Assembly (NCBI RefSeq): GCF_035046485.1
Contig: NC_085136.1
Location: forward strand, 322,924,175-322,988,174
Source: Aedes albopictus
Taxonomy: Eukaryota; Arthropoda; Insecta; Diptera; Culicidae
Length of the DNA: 64,000 nt
Reading direction: 5' to 3'
The notes beneath the pieces were generated by a model. That model was not told the DNA's origin. It did not search any database and saw only the letters and a program-made list of their open reading frames with translations. A program made the position numbers and the translations under genes. Each line of letters starts with the position of its first letter. The first letter of the stretch is position 1. This document shows positions 1-12,179 of this stretch, piece by piece.

Positions 1-900
1 TTGCCAAATCCAAAGCAATTGCTGGGAGATTTGCAAAAGAAGACTTAATTGAAATAAATTGCAAAACAATTTCCAAATAAATTACCAGGAATATTCCCTG
101 AGGTATAACCGAAATAATGTTTTGCCGAAAACACAAATGTCTTGTATTATATGTTCGAACCAGATACGATTATTCGAAATGTACGAAGCTGAAATTCTGA
201 CTGATTACTAAAATGTTGGTTTTACGTAAGTCAAATTGTGAGCTTTATACACAATTCCTTTCAACAGATATATTACCAATTCATTCGAAATCGTAATTTG
301 GTGCGAGCACCAGAATCCCGAAGAGAAAAATCGAAGTTCGCTCGCACCAAATTCCGAGTTTCAGTCCTTAATATGCAATTTTAAGTATTTATAACTCTTT
401 GAATTGTTCTTGAAAACTATTTTAACAGAGAGGATGTCACAATGAATACAAGTTACACGAAAATTCGTGGATATTTTATGGTTTCAGAGATTTACACTTG
501 CTCTGAAAATGTATTCTTACGGACCTGACTATTTTCAATCCACTAAACAAAGGGGTTGTCTCGATGATTGTTATTTTCAAACTGAAAATACATATTCCAT
601 GTATTATAAGTACGCAATCAAGTTATCAAGTTCTCAAAACCCTCACATGACGGGAAAACTGTTAAATTTGTACAACGGTTCGGATTAAAAAAAAAAGTGT
701 TCTTTAAAATATAGCGTGTTCAAATTTGCGGTACCTTCGTGTAAATTTCCGCCAACTATCGCGTAAACCATCATGGACTCCAACCGATTACATGACTATT
801 AGCGGAAATTTACACGAACGCAACGTAATTTTACATGATATCTCATGTAAATATGCACTAACTCTAACATTCCCTTAATGTGCATGATGTTTCGCTGAAT
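1..900. other. AT-rich DNA without a recognised gene
   Basis: No ORF here resembles a known protein. A 73-residue ORF at 467-688 has no recognisable domain and I do not call it a gene. The only clear structure is the short inverted repeat listed at 295-353. Confidence 0.6.
295..353. repeat. 14-bp perfect inverted repeat (hairpin)
   Basis: AATTTGGTGCGAGC at 295-308 is matched exactly by its reverse complement at 340-353, with a 31-bp spacer. It could be the core of a small MITE or a chance hairpin; I see no target duplication. Confidence 0.6.
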
Positions 901-954
901 TTTACATGAATATTTTTTTCTGTGTGGTTCGGTATTTCCTTTTACGAAAAAGGA

Positions 955-1800
955 GCAATACAACCTGGAAGCCACTGAAACTGGCACCCCCAAGGCACCC
1001 CTTAGGAAAAATTCCTAGATACGCCAATGGTAGTGAGCAGTGGATAGTTGGGCTGAGTCGTGTCTCGGTTACGACTCTGACGTCGATTTTGTGCTGGGTG
1101 AGGACTTTGCCCAACTCGAGTGTCTTCGCCCTTACAGAACGAGCGTTCCAATTGAGAATACTGATGTTATCCTTAGGGCCTATACTTCACTAGGAAGGTT
1201 TGGACCATCTTGGTGACAGCGTTGATGTGCTCGCGCTTGGAGCGGCATTCTGCAAGCCATTCGAACTGGTGACTACCGGGAGTGGCGGGAAATGGCCCTC
1301 TGTCGCCGGGAGGTGGTGGTGGCCGGACGCTGATTCTTGGCGGACGCTTTCCTGCAGATTTAAATGTATTCCGCTCACTTCGGGCAGGCTTTGTTGTTTC
1401 CCTCGTGTGTGTCCCCGCAGTTGACGCATTTTGGGACAGTTCCTTCCTGCTTTGGGGCGGGGTGCAGAAAGATGTTGAGTGTTCTTCGGCACATTTACCA
1501 CACCGTGGGCGCATGTTGCAGTGTTTGGTGCCGTGCCGGTAGGCAAGACAATTTTCGCACTGGGTGACCTGGTGTTTTTTCGGGCATTACCTGTCCCACT
1601 TCACGATGATTTGAAACAGGGCTTTTACCTCCCGTAGCTCCTTCATGGAAATGGATCCCTTCGCCAGATGGACCAGATACGGCTGTTCCCGTTGATTGGA
1701 GCCTTCCCCTCGCCTGATGGGAAACACGTTCAGGACTTCTGGTAGTCGGCGCTGGTGGTGCAGACGATCTTCGTACGATCTTGAAGCTCCAGCGTAAGAG
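955..1800 (-). pseudogene. Non-LTR retrotransposon fragment: ORF1 (gag) C-terminus and start of ORF2 endonuclease
   Basis: Read on the minus strand from about 1800, the sequence gives a gag-like stretch followed by paired zinc knuckles (C-x2-C-x4-H-x4-C, then RPRCGKCAEEHSTSFC near 1514-1470). The ORF1 frame ends at a stop near 1175. The next frame (about 1172-1020) reads ILNWNARSV..., then KIDV.VVTETRLSP, which is the N-terminus of an APE-type endonuclease with the WN and TET motifs. ORF1 RNA binding and ORF2 nicking are known roles of these families. The gag type and endonuclease start resemble the Jockey superfamily (inference). Frameshifts and the absence of the rest of ORF2 on this strand mark it as dead. 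Confidence 0.75.
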
Positions 1801-1810
1801 AAGGGAGATC

Positions 1811-3115
1811 GCTACTGTGCAGTAGTGACTCTGGATGTAAGGAACGCGTTTAAAAGCGCCAGCTATTGCCGATGCGCTCCTGTGTCTGGGGATGACCGGG
1901 TACCTGTACAAGATTCTCGCTAGTTACTTCCAGAATCGAGTACTAGTTTACGACACAGAGGTGAGTCGGAAGTGCTTTCACGTAACTTCAGGAGTCCCAC
2001 AAGGTTCCATCTCGGGTCCGGTGTTATGAACAGTAATGTACGACGAGGTGTTGAGGTTAAAGATCCCTGTGCGTAATCGTTGGCTTCGCTGATGACATTA
2101 CGCTGGAGGTCCACGTGAATCGATTGAAGAAGTGGAATTGACTGCAGCCCACTGACATTGGCTCACAATCGGAAGTCGAAGCAGCAAACGGTGATCAGCG
2201 AAGGCGATTTCATAATCACTTCGAAGCGCTCCGTCGAGTGTTTGGGTGTGATGATCGATGTTAATTTTTCTTTTGCATCACGTTGGCAGCAGCTCGCTGA
2301 CATAGTGTACGGTTTGGGTAGATAATGATCCTAATGCCATAGGAGAGTTAAGCTTACCTTCGGTAGCCACGTTCATTATGTCTGCAAGAGAGCCTCCGAA
2401 ACCATAAAGGCACTGTCTCGGATAATGCCCAATAGTTCTGCGGTGTATGCCAGGAAGCGCAAACTTCTGGCTAGTGTCGCCTCGTCCATACTATGGTATG
2501 GCGGCCCAGCGTGGGACACGGCGCTAAGTACCGAAAGCTAATGTGGTAAGCTGAACAGTACTTATAGGCTGATGTGTCTGAGGGTTGCGAGTGCGTATCC
2601 TACCGTGGTACATGAAGCGCTGTGCGTCACGACTGGTATGTGCTTCGAAATACGCGGCACAAGAGGATTGCCAGGATGGCCTACATGGTCAAATAGCAGC
2701 GCACGTCAGACGGTAAGGAAGGTGGACCCACACGTTGAATTCAAGGGTAGAAGGTTGAGTCAACATGCGCCATGGGGTCGGGTAGTAACATTTTACCTAA
2801 CTCACGCCCTTTCAGCCCATGGTTGCTACAGAACATAGGTTCCCAAACTTTCAGGTGCGTGACCCCTTTTTGTCAGCAGACGTACTCTTCGCGACCCACC
2901 ATAGAAAATCCCTCATTTGTTGTCTGTTACAGTAAAATATTTGACTGTCCCTCGTGACCCTCGGGTAAAGGTCGGTGACTCCCCTTGATGGACGACCCAC
3001 AGTTTGAGAAACTATGCTATAGACAGTATCTACACCGTTTTGATCATGCGGGTACTCCTGAATGTCCGGTTTGTGCAGGAATAGAGGAAGCGGTGGAACA
3101 CGTTTTGTCCGTGCA
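1811..3115 (+). pseudogene. Non-LTR reverse transcriptase fragment (R1/LOA/I-like), interrupted by a MITE
   Basis: Plus-strand reading frames give RT blocks in order: TLDVRNAF (about 1831), a SYFQNRVLVYDTEV block, TSGVPQGSISGPV (about 1987-2025), and a VGFADDITLEV-like block where FADD has decayed (about 2085). Then come the SSAVYARKRKLLASVASSI.WYGGPAWDTALST region (2430-2535) and a C-terminal zinc-finger-like PECPVCAGIEEAVEHVLSV (3059-3112). Stops and frameshifts occur throughout. A small hAT-like MITE (2834-3016) splits the C-terminal domain; the frame is recognisable on both sides. It lies head-to-head with the gag/endonuclease fragment to its left. The fragment stops at about 3115 without a recognisable 3' UTR or tail. 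Confidence 0.8.
2834..3016. mobile_element. 183-bp hAT-like MITE inside the RT fragment
   Basis: The left end CATAGGTTCCCAAACTTT and the reverse complement of the right end (CATAGTTTCTCAAACTGT) form imperfect terminal inverted repeats of the kind seen at some hAT elements. The flanking 8-mers CTACAGAA and CTATAGAC match at 6 of 8 positions, consistent with a decayed 8-bp target duplication. There is no coding capacity. A better preserved relative lies at 53980-55112. Confidence 0.65.
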
Positions 3116-4632
3116 ATTTATTTTAATTTTTATATAAAATGTAATCATCTAAAAAGCATGATTTGCACATGGTGGTCAATGAATTTTGCTTTGAGAAACA
3201 GAGCAATAGTTCCAGATTAATTCAATGCCAAACGAGTAAACATGGATTCAAACTTTACTGCAGCATCATTACACCTCAGCAAACTCGTTGGTTGCTCTAT
3301 CTCTTTGCCTGCCTGTGTGCTTGCCAATATACACAACGGAGGGTGCATGACGATGCGATGCAGCGCATTGCACTGCTGCCAAGTTTAAATACACTTCTTA
3401 GTAAATGGCTTAGCACTTTAATGGACTTAGTTTAGTTTGATTTTTGGGAGATGGGGATATGGGGCTTGATCTGTAACAATCTACTGACTACATACAATGC
3501 AATGTGAAGGCTCAAAACAAAGGATCATCGCCGATACAGCCACCGACTGTCTGACTGACGGACTTACCGAGAAGAGGATGATATCGAATTTTACCAGAAT
3601 AAACTCAACAAACACTCAACGCCAACAACCGTAGTGATCCACAACGATGCACAATTAAACAGCGATGGGTTTCCATCGGGCTTCCGGATACGAGCGCGGG
3701 CTAGCACTCGTATGAAGAACCAGAGTTTCAAGGAAGTTTTATCACACGCTGCCGCACCGTGTCGGTCGGATGTTTCGAAGTTGAGCTGTACGTATTTGGA
3801 TTTGATGGTATTTACCGGAAGCTACCAATTTCAGGAAATTTTAGATTTAATGAGTGTGTTTAAGCTTCGTCGTTCAACTGAACGACAGTTCAGGTTTCTA
3901 TTTCATCGTTGTTGGTAATGTCAATTCCGAAGAAGATACCGATAAGCCATCTGAATTTGAGCTTTTGTACATTTTCTATCTGTATCTAGACTAAAAGAAA
4001 GGTAGACAACCCGTGAAATATCCTCCAAATCCAATTTCACCGTAATAGCCGTCATCAATTTCCGCGTGATTCGTGAAAAATTCCTCCGTCATCGAAACAA
4101 TCTCCAACAAGAAATGAATCTCCACTCTAATCAAATCATTCTCCACCGAGATCCTTTCTCCCGATTCACCATTAACCAGCGCTGTGCCACGTCAGCAGTA
4201 GTTAGTCCAATTGTCGGTGGTCCTTTCGTTTGAATCAGTTCGAACAGCACAACATAGCGACCGACATCCAGTGCCTTCGCTACCTCACCGCCAATGTCAC
4301 CCAAACTAAGCCGGTTAGTTATTGCTGATTAAGAGCTAATTGAAATTAGAGCAACACGGCATGGCAGCCGCAGCAGCAAGCGAAGGAAAAAAGTTTCCCA
4401 CCTTAGCGCTTTCCTTTTCGATTGTGCCTACCTACCTGAAGCCAGTAGGTGTATCCGAAAGGGGCGGTCCCACTGCTGAGCGTAATTCGATTACTGCCCC
4501 TCCTCCCGTTGAAGACCAAAGATGACGACGACGACGACAGTATTATAGGCCATCCTTCATCAGCGATATTTCAGGGCTTTACAGATTGAGAATTGAAGGG
4601 TATTGGATTAGTTCTAAACTTCATTGAAAGAT
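3116..4632. other. Unassigned DNA with a short trinucleotide tract
   Basis: About 1.5 kb without recognisable coding sequence or repeat boundaries. Base composition is more balanced than in the arrays, so it may be single-copy. A short (GAC)n tract lies at about 4522-4537. ORFs of up to 94 residues show no domain. Confidence 0.5.
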
Positions 4633-4636
4633 TTAA

Positions 4637-4732
4637 CCCTCCCAAGAACCAAACAGTTTTTCGCACCACGATGGCGTAGTGCACGTCCAGCGTGCCTGTC
4701 TGGATCATATTGATCCCTACACCCTACTAGGA
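4637..4732. mobile_element. TTAA-flanked MITE, about 96 bp
   Basis: The segment is bounded by TTAA at 4633-4636 and 4733-4736. It shares the internal blocks CACCACGATGGC, GTGCCTGTCTGG and TCATATTGATCC, in reverse orientation, with 48473-48557. TTAA duplications are typical of piggyBac-type transposition, so this may be a piggyBac-mobilised MITE (inference). Confidence 0.55.
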
Positions 4733-4809
4733 TTAAATTGTTCAATACCTTAGATCGTTTCCAGCGCTGATCAATTTTTTTAGTCCAAATTTATAAAAAA
4801 TCAAAAAAT

Positions 4810-7800
4810 CCGGGCATTCTGGAAACGTCCTCCTCTAGGAGTCCCTCCGGGGAGTTTCTTTAAGTGTTCCTCCAGTAATTCTTCTGAGAGTTCCTCCAAC
4901 TATTCCTCTAGGTAGGATTTCCTCTGAAAATGTCTCCAGGAATTCTTCTAGAACTGCCTCAAAGAATTCTTCGAGGAATTTCTCTTGGAGTCTCTTCCCC
5001 ACCTATGAATTCCTCCAGAAATTCCTCTAGGAGTTCCCCCAGGAATTCCTCTATGGATTCTTCCAGGAATTTCTCTATGAGTTCTTCCAGGAATCCTTCC
5101 AGGAGTTCCTTCAGCATATCCTCTAGGAGTTTCTCCAGCTATTCCACTAGAAGTTACTCCAGGAATTGCTCTTGGACTTGCAGTTTTTTTTTCCAGAAAT
5201 TGCCCTAGAAGTTCCCCCGGAAAATCCTCTAAGAGTTTCACTGAGTCTATGAATTCCTTCAGAAATTCCTCTTGAAGCTTCTCCTGGAATTCCTGTTAGA
5301 GGTCCTCCAGAAATAGCTCTACGAGTTCTTCCAGGAATTCCTCTAGGAGTACCTCCAGCAATTCCTGTAGCAGTTCCTACATTGATTCCTGTAGAAGTAA
5401 GAGTTCCTCTTGAAATTCCTTTAGAAGTTTCTTCAGGAATTGCTCTAGGAGTGGCTCTAGCAGTATTTCATGAATTTCTCTAGAAATTCCTCCAGAAATT
5501 CCTCTTAGAGTACCTCCGGGAATCCCTCTAGGAGTATCACTGCGACTTCGTTTATGAATTCCTCCCAGAACTACTCTAGAAGCTTCTCCAGGCATACCTC
5601 TTAAAGTTCCTCTAGGAGATACTCCAGGAATTCCTGCAGGACTTCCTCCAGGAATTCTCTAGGAGTTTCTTAATGATTTCTTCTAGGAATTTCTCTATGA
5701 GTTCCTCTAAAATTTCCTTCAGGAATTGCCCTAGAAGTTCCTCCGGAAATTCTTCTAAGTGCTTTACTGCGTTTATGTATTCCTCCAGAAATTCCTTAAG
5801 AAGCTTCTCCTGAAATTCCTGGTGGAGTTTCTTCAAAAATAGCTCTACGAGTTCTTCCAGCAATTCCTCTAGGAGTTCCTACATGAATTCCCCTAGGAGT
5901 TGGAGTTCCTTCTGAAATTCCTCTAGAAGTTTTTTCAGGAGTTGCTCTAGGAGTTGTTCTAGCAGTTTTTTTTTTTCAGGAATTGCTCTAGGAGTTTCTC
6001 CAATGATTGCTCTAGGAGTTCCTCCACGAATTCCTCTAGAAGTTCATTCAGGAATTCCTCAAAACGTTCCTCCACGAATTCCTGTAGAAGTTTGTCCAGA
6101 AATTCTTCTAGAAATTCCTCTAGAAATTCGTCCAGATATTCCTCTTGGAGTTCCTCCGGGAATTCCTCTAGGAGTATCACTGTGATTCCGTCTATGAAAT
6201 TCTTCCAGAATTGCTCTAGAAGCTTCTCCAGGTATTCCTCTTGAAGTTTCTCTAGGAGTTACTCCAGGAATTTCTGCAGGACTTCCCCCAGGAATACTCT
6301 AGGAGTTTCTTAATGATTTCTTCTAGGAATTTCTCTATGCATTCCTGTAAAATTTCCTCCAGGAATTGCTTTTTTAGTTCCACTGGGGATTCCTCTAGGA
6401 GTTTCACTGCGAGTTCGTTTGTGAATTCCTACCGGAATTTCTCCCGGAATACCCTCTAGGAGTTTTTCCGGAAATTCCTTTAAGATTCCCTCAAGGAAAT
6501 CAGTCCACGGGTTTCTTCAGAAATTTATTAGAAAAATCCTCCTAGGATTCTTACAAGGATACTTTGGGAAATAGATTGCTTTTGGAGTTCGTACATGAAT
6601 TTCTTCAAGTATTGAAGCATTACACTCCAGAAGGAATTCCTCCGAGAATATGATCAGAATTTCCTCCAGGAGTTTTGTTTGGGATTTCTCCAGGAATGCT
6701 TCTGGGAATTTCTTAAGATATTCTTCAAGGAATTTTCATAGGGGATTTCTCCAGGAATTCCTTCAAAGATTTCCTCAAATGTTACAATTACAGAAGATCA
6801 GAAGATTCTTTCAAAGTTTTTTTTTCTGGAGTTCCACTTCAATTTTCGCTTGGATTTTCCTTAAGAAATTTAGAATTTTTTTTTTTTTCAGAAACCCTCC
6901 AAAGATTCTCTGCAGAAACCACTCCAAAATTGACATTTTTGGAAGTTTTTAAGAAATTTTCCTATGAATATTTGCAGAGGGTTCTTCCTGGAATTCCTTC
7001 AATAAACCCTACAAAAAAACAAATCTTATTCAGTAGTTTGTTCAGTGGTTCGCTAAAAAAATTGCAGTATTTTTATTTTTTATATTTCAGGATTTTCTTT
7101 AGAAATTTCTATAAGTAAAAATTCAAGATTTTTATGCACTTATGCCTTCAAAAATTCTAAGTGAAATTAAGTATTCCTCAAAAGGTATCTCCACAAGATT
7201 TTTCAAGAATTACTTCAAAAACCATCCAGAAACCCGAACATTTTTAAAGAGATGTTGCCAGAAAATCCACTACAAACTTCTCTAGGAATCCCTTCAGAAA
7301 CTCATCAAGCATTTTTTCCTTGGAAATACTTCCAATGTTCCTTCAAAAGTTACTCTAGTTTTTTTTTCCAAGGTATTAAGGAGTTTATTAAGGAGTTTTG
7401 TCAGTTTTCTCCCAGAGGGGTTCCTCCAGATATAACTTTAGGAATTGCTTCAAGAATTGTTTGCTAGGAATCTACTTACTACTTACTTCCAATCCTGAGC
7501 ACCCATGGTGGTGCAGACGGCCAAATTGGCCATCCTGGGCGATTGCTGGCAATTGCCTTGCCCGGTGCCCCCCTTCAGAATTTTATAAGAATTTCTTCTG
7601 GGATTCTCCAAAAGTATCACCAGGAGTTTTTAAATGGACTCCCTCATCCAGAGGTTTCTTTAGAAATTCCGTCAGAAATTATTTTCAAAAACTCATCCAA
7701 TATGTTATGGGAAATTTCTGGAAGAAATTCTTAAAATTATCCCAGAATATGTTACTGACGAAACCGCTGAACTTCTTAAAAAAAATCTTACGGGAATTTC

Positions 7801-7900
7801 TGCACCAATTTTCTGAAAGAATATCTCAAGGAACTCTTGGAGGAACCCTTGGAAAAATTTCCAACGGAATCTCTGTAGGCTTGTCAAAGAAATTTTAAAA
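4810..7900. repeat. 24-bp minisatellite array, CCTCCAGGAATT orientation
   Basis: Tandem degenerate units of 24 bp, each made of two 12-bp halves close to CCTCTAGGAGTT and CCTCCAGGAATT. It is regular to about 6480 and increasingly degraded afterwards. Because 24 is a multiple of three and the unit lacks stops in several frames, long ORFs run on both strands. These are not genes. A 90-bp non-array insert lies near 7470-7562. Orientation switches at about 7900. Confidence 0.85.
7470..7562. other. Short non-array insert within the 24-bp array
   Basis: A GC-richer segment with AGCACCCATGGTGGTGCAGA and GGCCAAATTGGCC palindromes interrupts the array. It is probably a fragment of a dispersed repeat, but I cannot assign the family. 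Confidence 0.4.
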
Positions 7901-9240
7901 GAATTTCTCAAAAGCTCAAAAGGAAGAACTTTTTAAGAAATCCTTTATTGTAATTCCTGAAGAATCCCCTGGAGTTGTAAAGAAGTCTCCGGATCTTTTT
8001 GAAGGAATTTCAGAAACATTCCGAAATCCAAACAGGAATTTCTGAAAAAAATGTCTGACTGATATTTTGAAACAATCTTCAGTATAATTCCTGTAGCAAT
8101 TTTTAGAGATTTCTGAAGCAATTTTTTGGCGTATCGGTGGAAATTTTTCGACTTCGCAGTCACCAAACTCAATCAAACGATTAAAAATTGCTCTACATCC
8201 GACGTTTCGGTGTTTATTTCACTTAACATAGAGTGTAGCATTCCAAGGAAATATTTCTGAATAATGAATCCAGGTAAAAAGTCATTGCATTTTTTGGGCG
8301 AATTCCTAGAAGATTTTTTGAAGTAATCTCTAACGGAGTTTCAGAAGAAATGCATGCATATCTTCCAGAAAGATTTTATAAAAATTTATTGAGGGAATAC
8401 CATAAGGAAGTTCTGCAGTAATTTCTTTAAGAACGCCTTGAAGAACTTATGAAGAAATCGCTGGAGATTTTTCTGAAATTATCCTTGGTAGATTTCGAAA
8501 CAGAATTACTGGAGTATTTTCTGAGGAAATCCATGGAACAACTGTAAAAAGGCATTCATAGCAGGTTTCTTGCAGGAGATCTTGGACATATTGATTGCGT
8601 CATCTTATAAAGAATCCCTGAAGGAATCATCAAGGAAATTTGTAAAGCGATGTCTTTGGAAATTTCTGCAGAAAACTTTTGAAGAAATTCTGAAGAAGTC
8701 TGTGTAACATTCCTCAAAGAAATCATTGGAGGATTTCTAAACTTTTGATTTTCTACAGGAATCGGTGAAAGCATTTCTGAAGGAGTTCATGGATAATTTC
8801 TGAAAAAAAATAATCATGGAAATTAGAGGAATTCTTGGAGAAATTTTTGGAGGATCCTCTGGGAGAAATTTTATAGATTCAAAAAAAAATAACAAAGTAA
8901 ATCCGTTAAAGTCTTGCTGGAAGGAATTTCCGGAGTTTTTTTAAAGAATCCATCGAGCAATTTCAAATGTTTTATAAAGAAGTTCTTGAATTAATTTCTG
9001 ATGTAATCTTTGGAAAATGTTGGAGAAAATTCTAAAGAAAACTTTTTTTTAGGCATTCCAAGATTTTTTTGAAGAAATTCTCAGCAGTCTTCTGACATGC
9101 CTTAGGTAGACTTTCTTCAAATAATCGTGGAGGATTTCTCACAAAAATCCAAGGAGGAGTTTTTGAAAATATCCTAGGATAGTTTTTGAGGAATCTCTCA
9201 AAAAACTTCTGAAGCAATCCGATCTGAAATTCATGAAAAG
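7900..9240. repeat. Degenerate 24-bp array, opposite orientation
   Basis: The same family as the preceding array but reading as the complement (GAAGAAATTNCTGGAGG-like). Unit periodicity is weak but the TTTCTG/GAAG spacing persists. Together with 4810-7900 it makes an inverted pair of arrays. I found no terminal inverted repeat or target duplication around this pair. Confidence 0.65.
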
Positions 9241-9464
9241 CATTTTAAAAATTCCATTATGTACATTCATCGAAGATACTGAAACGGCAACTGTGAAACA
9301 AATTTTAAAGTACGGAGTTGCAAAACAAAAAAAAACAGAAATGTTTCAAACAAGTAGGTACGTATGAATGGGAACAAAAACCATTCGGAAGCAAATTTTT
9401 GTTATGTTTACAAGAGCACATAAGTATCAGGAAAATCACTAAATAATTATAAGTGAACTATTCA

Positions 9465-10240
9465 CAACGGTCCAGATGTTCGCCATCCGCTAGGTGTTGC
9501 AGAAATGCCGCGAATACAACGTGCCCACACATCACTTGTTCATTGATTTCAAATCGGCGTATGATACAATCGACCAAGAACAGCTATGACAGATTATGCA
9601 CGAATACGGATTCGCGGATAAACTGATACGATTGATCAAGGCGACGATGGATTGAGTGATGTGCGTAGTTCGAGTATCAGGGACACTCTCGAGTCCCTTC
9701 GAATCTCGCAGAGGGCTACGGCAAGGTGATGGTCTTTCGTGCTTGCTGTTCAACATTGCGTTAGAAGGTTTAATAAGGAGAGCGGGGATAAACACGAGTG
9801 GAACGATTTTCACGAAGTCCGTTCAGTTGCTTGGTTTCGCTGATGATATTGATATTATTGCTCGTAAATTTGAGATTATGGAGGAAACATACATCCGACT
9901 TAAGAGAGAAGCCAGGCGAATCGGATTAGCCATAAATGTGTCGCCATAATGGCAAAGGGCTCCAGGGAGGAATCTCCGCGCCAGCCACCTCGAATTTATA
10001 TCGACGGTGATGAAATCGAGGCGGTTGAAGAATTCGTGTATTTGGGCTCACTGGTGACCGCCGACAACGACACCAGCAGAGAAATTCAGAAGCGCATTGT
10101 GGCAGGAAATCGTGCTTACTTTGGACTCCGCAGAACTCTACGATCGAATAAAATTCGCCGTAACTATCTACAAAACGCTGATTAGACCGGTCGTCCTCTT
10201 TGGGCACGAAACATGGACCCTACGTGCAGAGGACCTTCTT
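9465..10240 (+). pseudogene. RTE/JAM-like reverse transcriptase fragment
   Basis: Plus-strand frames carry RT motifs in order: QKCREYNVPTHHLFIDF.SAYDT (domain A), RRGLRQGDGLSCLLFNIALE, LGFADDIDIIAR (the catalytic FADD box, about 9835-9865), INVS, EEFVYLGSLVTADND, GNRAYFGLRRTLRSNK and RPVVLFGHETWTLRAED. Internal stops (for example near 9589 and 9656) and a frameshift around 9950 show that it is dead. The endonuclease and the C-terminus are missing. Family membership follows from its similarity to the longer copy at 13490-16745. The clade name RTE is my inference. Confidence 0.85.
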
Positions 10241-10244
10241 ACTT

Positions 10245-11100
10245 GTATTGAATGGCAATTTGTTGTCCCAAGTGAAAAATTAGGAGTAACCTCGCTGACA
10301 CTTCTAAATGTGGATTACTCCGTGCTTTCATTCTCTTTGTTAACAAAACACCACACCACACCAGGTACAGCAAAAGATCAATAGAGAAAGCAGCCGTTCA
10401 ACTTGAGTGGGGTTCCAAAGAAGTGATGTTTGGAGGTGGGTGTCATCCATTGTTCTGATGTTTGCCCTCCTAACGATGAGCCAGCCAGTCGTCCGTAAGC
10501 GTCGTCATCGTCTGGGACTGCTGTTGAAAGCGAGATAACGTAGTGAATCGGCGGTTAAAATAAGACACCGAAAATGACGACAAAACCCCGCCGGTTTGGG
10601 GTGAACAATCGAGGCTCGGTTGCTTTCGTCGCCGTCAAAGGTTGGCGGCGTGACCTGTGAGAAGAATGTAATTTGGTACGACAGTAAATTAAAGTGAAAC
10701 GATGAGCCGATTTTAAAGCAACGATCCATCGTAGTTTGGTGATCGGCGGAGCCAAAGAGGTGCGAAATGATGAATCAGACGGTGATTTTCCTGGAGATTC
10801 AAATTTAAAGTCAGCTCATTCCCCCTTTTGAACTGTTTGAACTCCTTCACACAATACCTGAACAACTTCGCACCGTAACAAAATCGAAACAATTTCAACT
10901 GCCAGGTCCCATTTGTTCCCCGGAGGCAAACTTTCCTCCGAAACAAAAGTTGTCCCGATTCACACTTGTGTATAGATGTGCTGCTAATGTAACAAAACTG
11001 ATCAGTGTCTCTCTGGCTGCCCTGAAGTGCATGGACAAAAAAAATCTCATCTCCATGATCCGGAACTAGCAGCAGCAAATTTGCCACAGATGCATCCTCG
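10245..11100. other. Unassigned DNA between RTE fragments
   Basis: The segment is CG-rich relative to its surroundings and shows no recognisable coding motif or repeat. A minus-strand ORF running from 11402 down to 10713 is antisense to an RTE fragment over its first third and has no domain in the remainder, so I do not call it. Confidence 0.45.
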
Positions 11101-11159
11101 TGTTTGCTTGGGAAAAAAGCAAACAAAGTTTTCATTTCCTCTGCACTCGAAGCATGTGT

Positions 11160-11412
11160 AATAGGGTGTCCCGAATTAGAATGTGCCGAGACAATCACGG
11201 GTATCTTCTCACAAGCGAGCGTGAGTTTGTCTAGAGGTGGCGGCAACATTACGATGAGCACCTCAATGGCAACGTTACAAGACCAACTACCAAGCGAGCT
11301 TCTTAAATACGGTGGAGAAGCAATGGTGAGAGCACTACACTGGGTCATTACCAAGATTTGGGAGGAGGAAGTATTACCGGAGAAATGGATGGTAGGTATC
11401 ATCCCTCGATAG
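11160..11412 (+). pseudogene. RTE-like fragment, pre-RT region
   Basis: The sequence matches the linker and RT start of the RTE copies: a CRDNHGYLLTSEREF-like stretch (about 11180-11225), RWRQHYDEHLNGN, then QLPSELLKYGGEAM and IWEEEVLPEKWMVGII. A stop follows at 11412. The last 28 bp (11380-11407) recur in reverse complement at 12152-12179, where they begin the opposing minus-strand fragment. Confidence 0.75.
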
Positions 11413-11479
11413 ATATTCGGTGCGGAGGGCGCAGTAATTCCTTCCTGGAGCCCTATTCATAAGTAATCTGATTCGCTTG

Positions 11480-12179
11480 GATTCATTCTTTAGTCGGATG
11501 TACGTTTCAGCCATCGTCTGAAAATACGAGCTATAATATCAATATCATCAGCGAAACCAAGCAGCTCAACGGGCTTCGCGAAAATCATTCCACTCGTGTT
11601 TATCCCCGCTCTTCTACACCCTCTTAAGCAATAGCAAGCACGAAAGACCATCACCTTGCCGTAACCCTCTGCGAGATTCGAAGGGACTCGAGAGTGTCCC
11701 TGATACTCGAACTACACACATCACTCAATCCATCGTCGCCTTGATCAATCGTATCAGTTTATCCGGGAATCCGTATTCGTGCATTATCTGCCATAGCTGT
11801 TCTCGATCGATTGTATCATACGCCGATTTGAAATCGATGAACAAGTGATGTGTGGGCACGTTGTATTCGCGACATTTCTGCAACACCTGACGGATGGCGA
11901 ACATCTGGTCCATTGTAGCGCGTTCACCCATGAATCCAGCTTGATATTGCCCCACGAACTCTCTTGCAATCGGTGATAGACGGTGGCATAAAATTTGAGA
12001 GAGTATCTTGTAGGCAGCGCTCTTGTAATCCATCTTGTCGCTTTTTTGTAGATGGGGCATATCCCAACATTTTTGCTGGATAAAAGCTTAAAAGAGCTAT
12101 CTTCCGAACGCTTTTGTTACATAAGCTCTTATGCAGCTGCTTTTGTTAGTAGGGATGATACCTACCATCCATTTCTCCG
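11480..12179 (-). pseudogene. RTE-like RT fragment, minus strand, with a small insertion
   Basis: From 12179 leftward the minus strand reads PEKWMVGII, an 80-90 bp non-coding insertion (about 12065-12151), then KKSDKMDYKSAAYKILSQIL, the domain block FIDFKSAYDTIDREQLW, and RRGLRQGDGLSCL (about 11690-11640). It ends in FADD-like sequence near 11540. It is very similar to the 9465-10240 copy, which suggests recent common origin or local inverted duplication. A TGA after IKATMD and frameshifts inactivate it. Confidence 0.8.

Noticed and set aside
4930..6185. ORFs giving Ser/Arg/Asn or Leu/Glu/Phe-rich peptides
   Set aside because: Same minisatellite artefact; both strands are open.
10713..11402. 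229-residue minus-strand ORF
   Set aside because: Partly antisense to an RTE fragment, with no recognisable domain in the rest.
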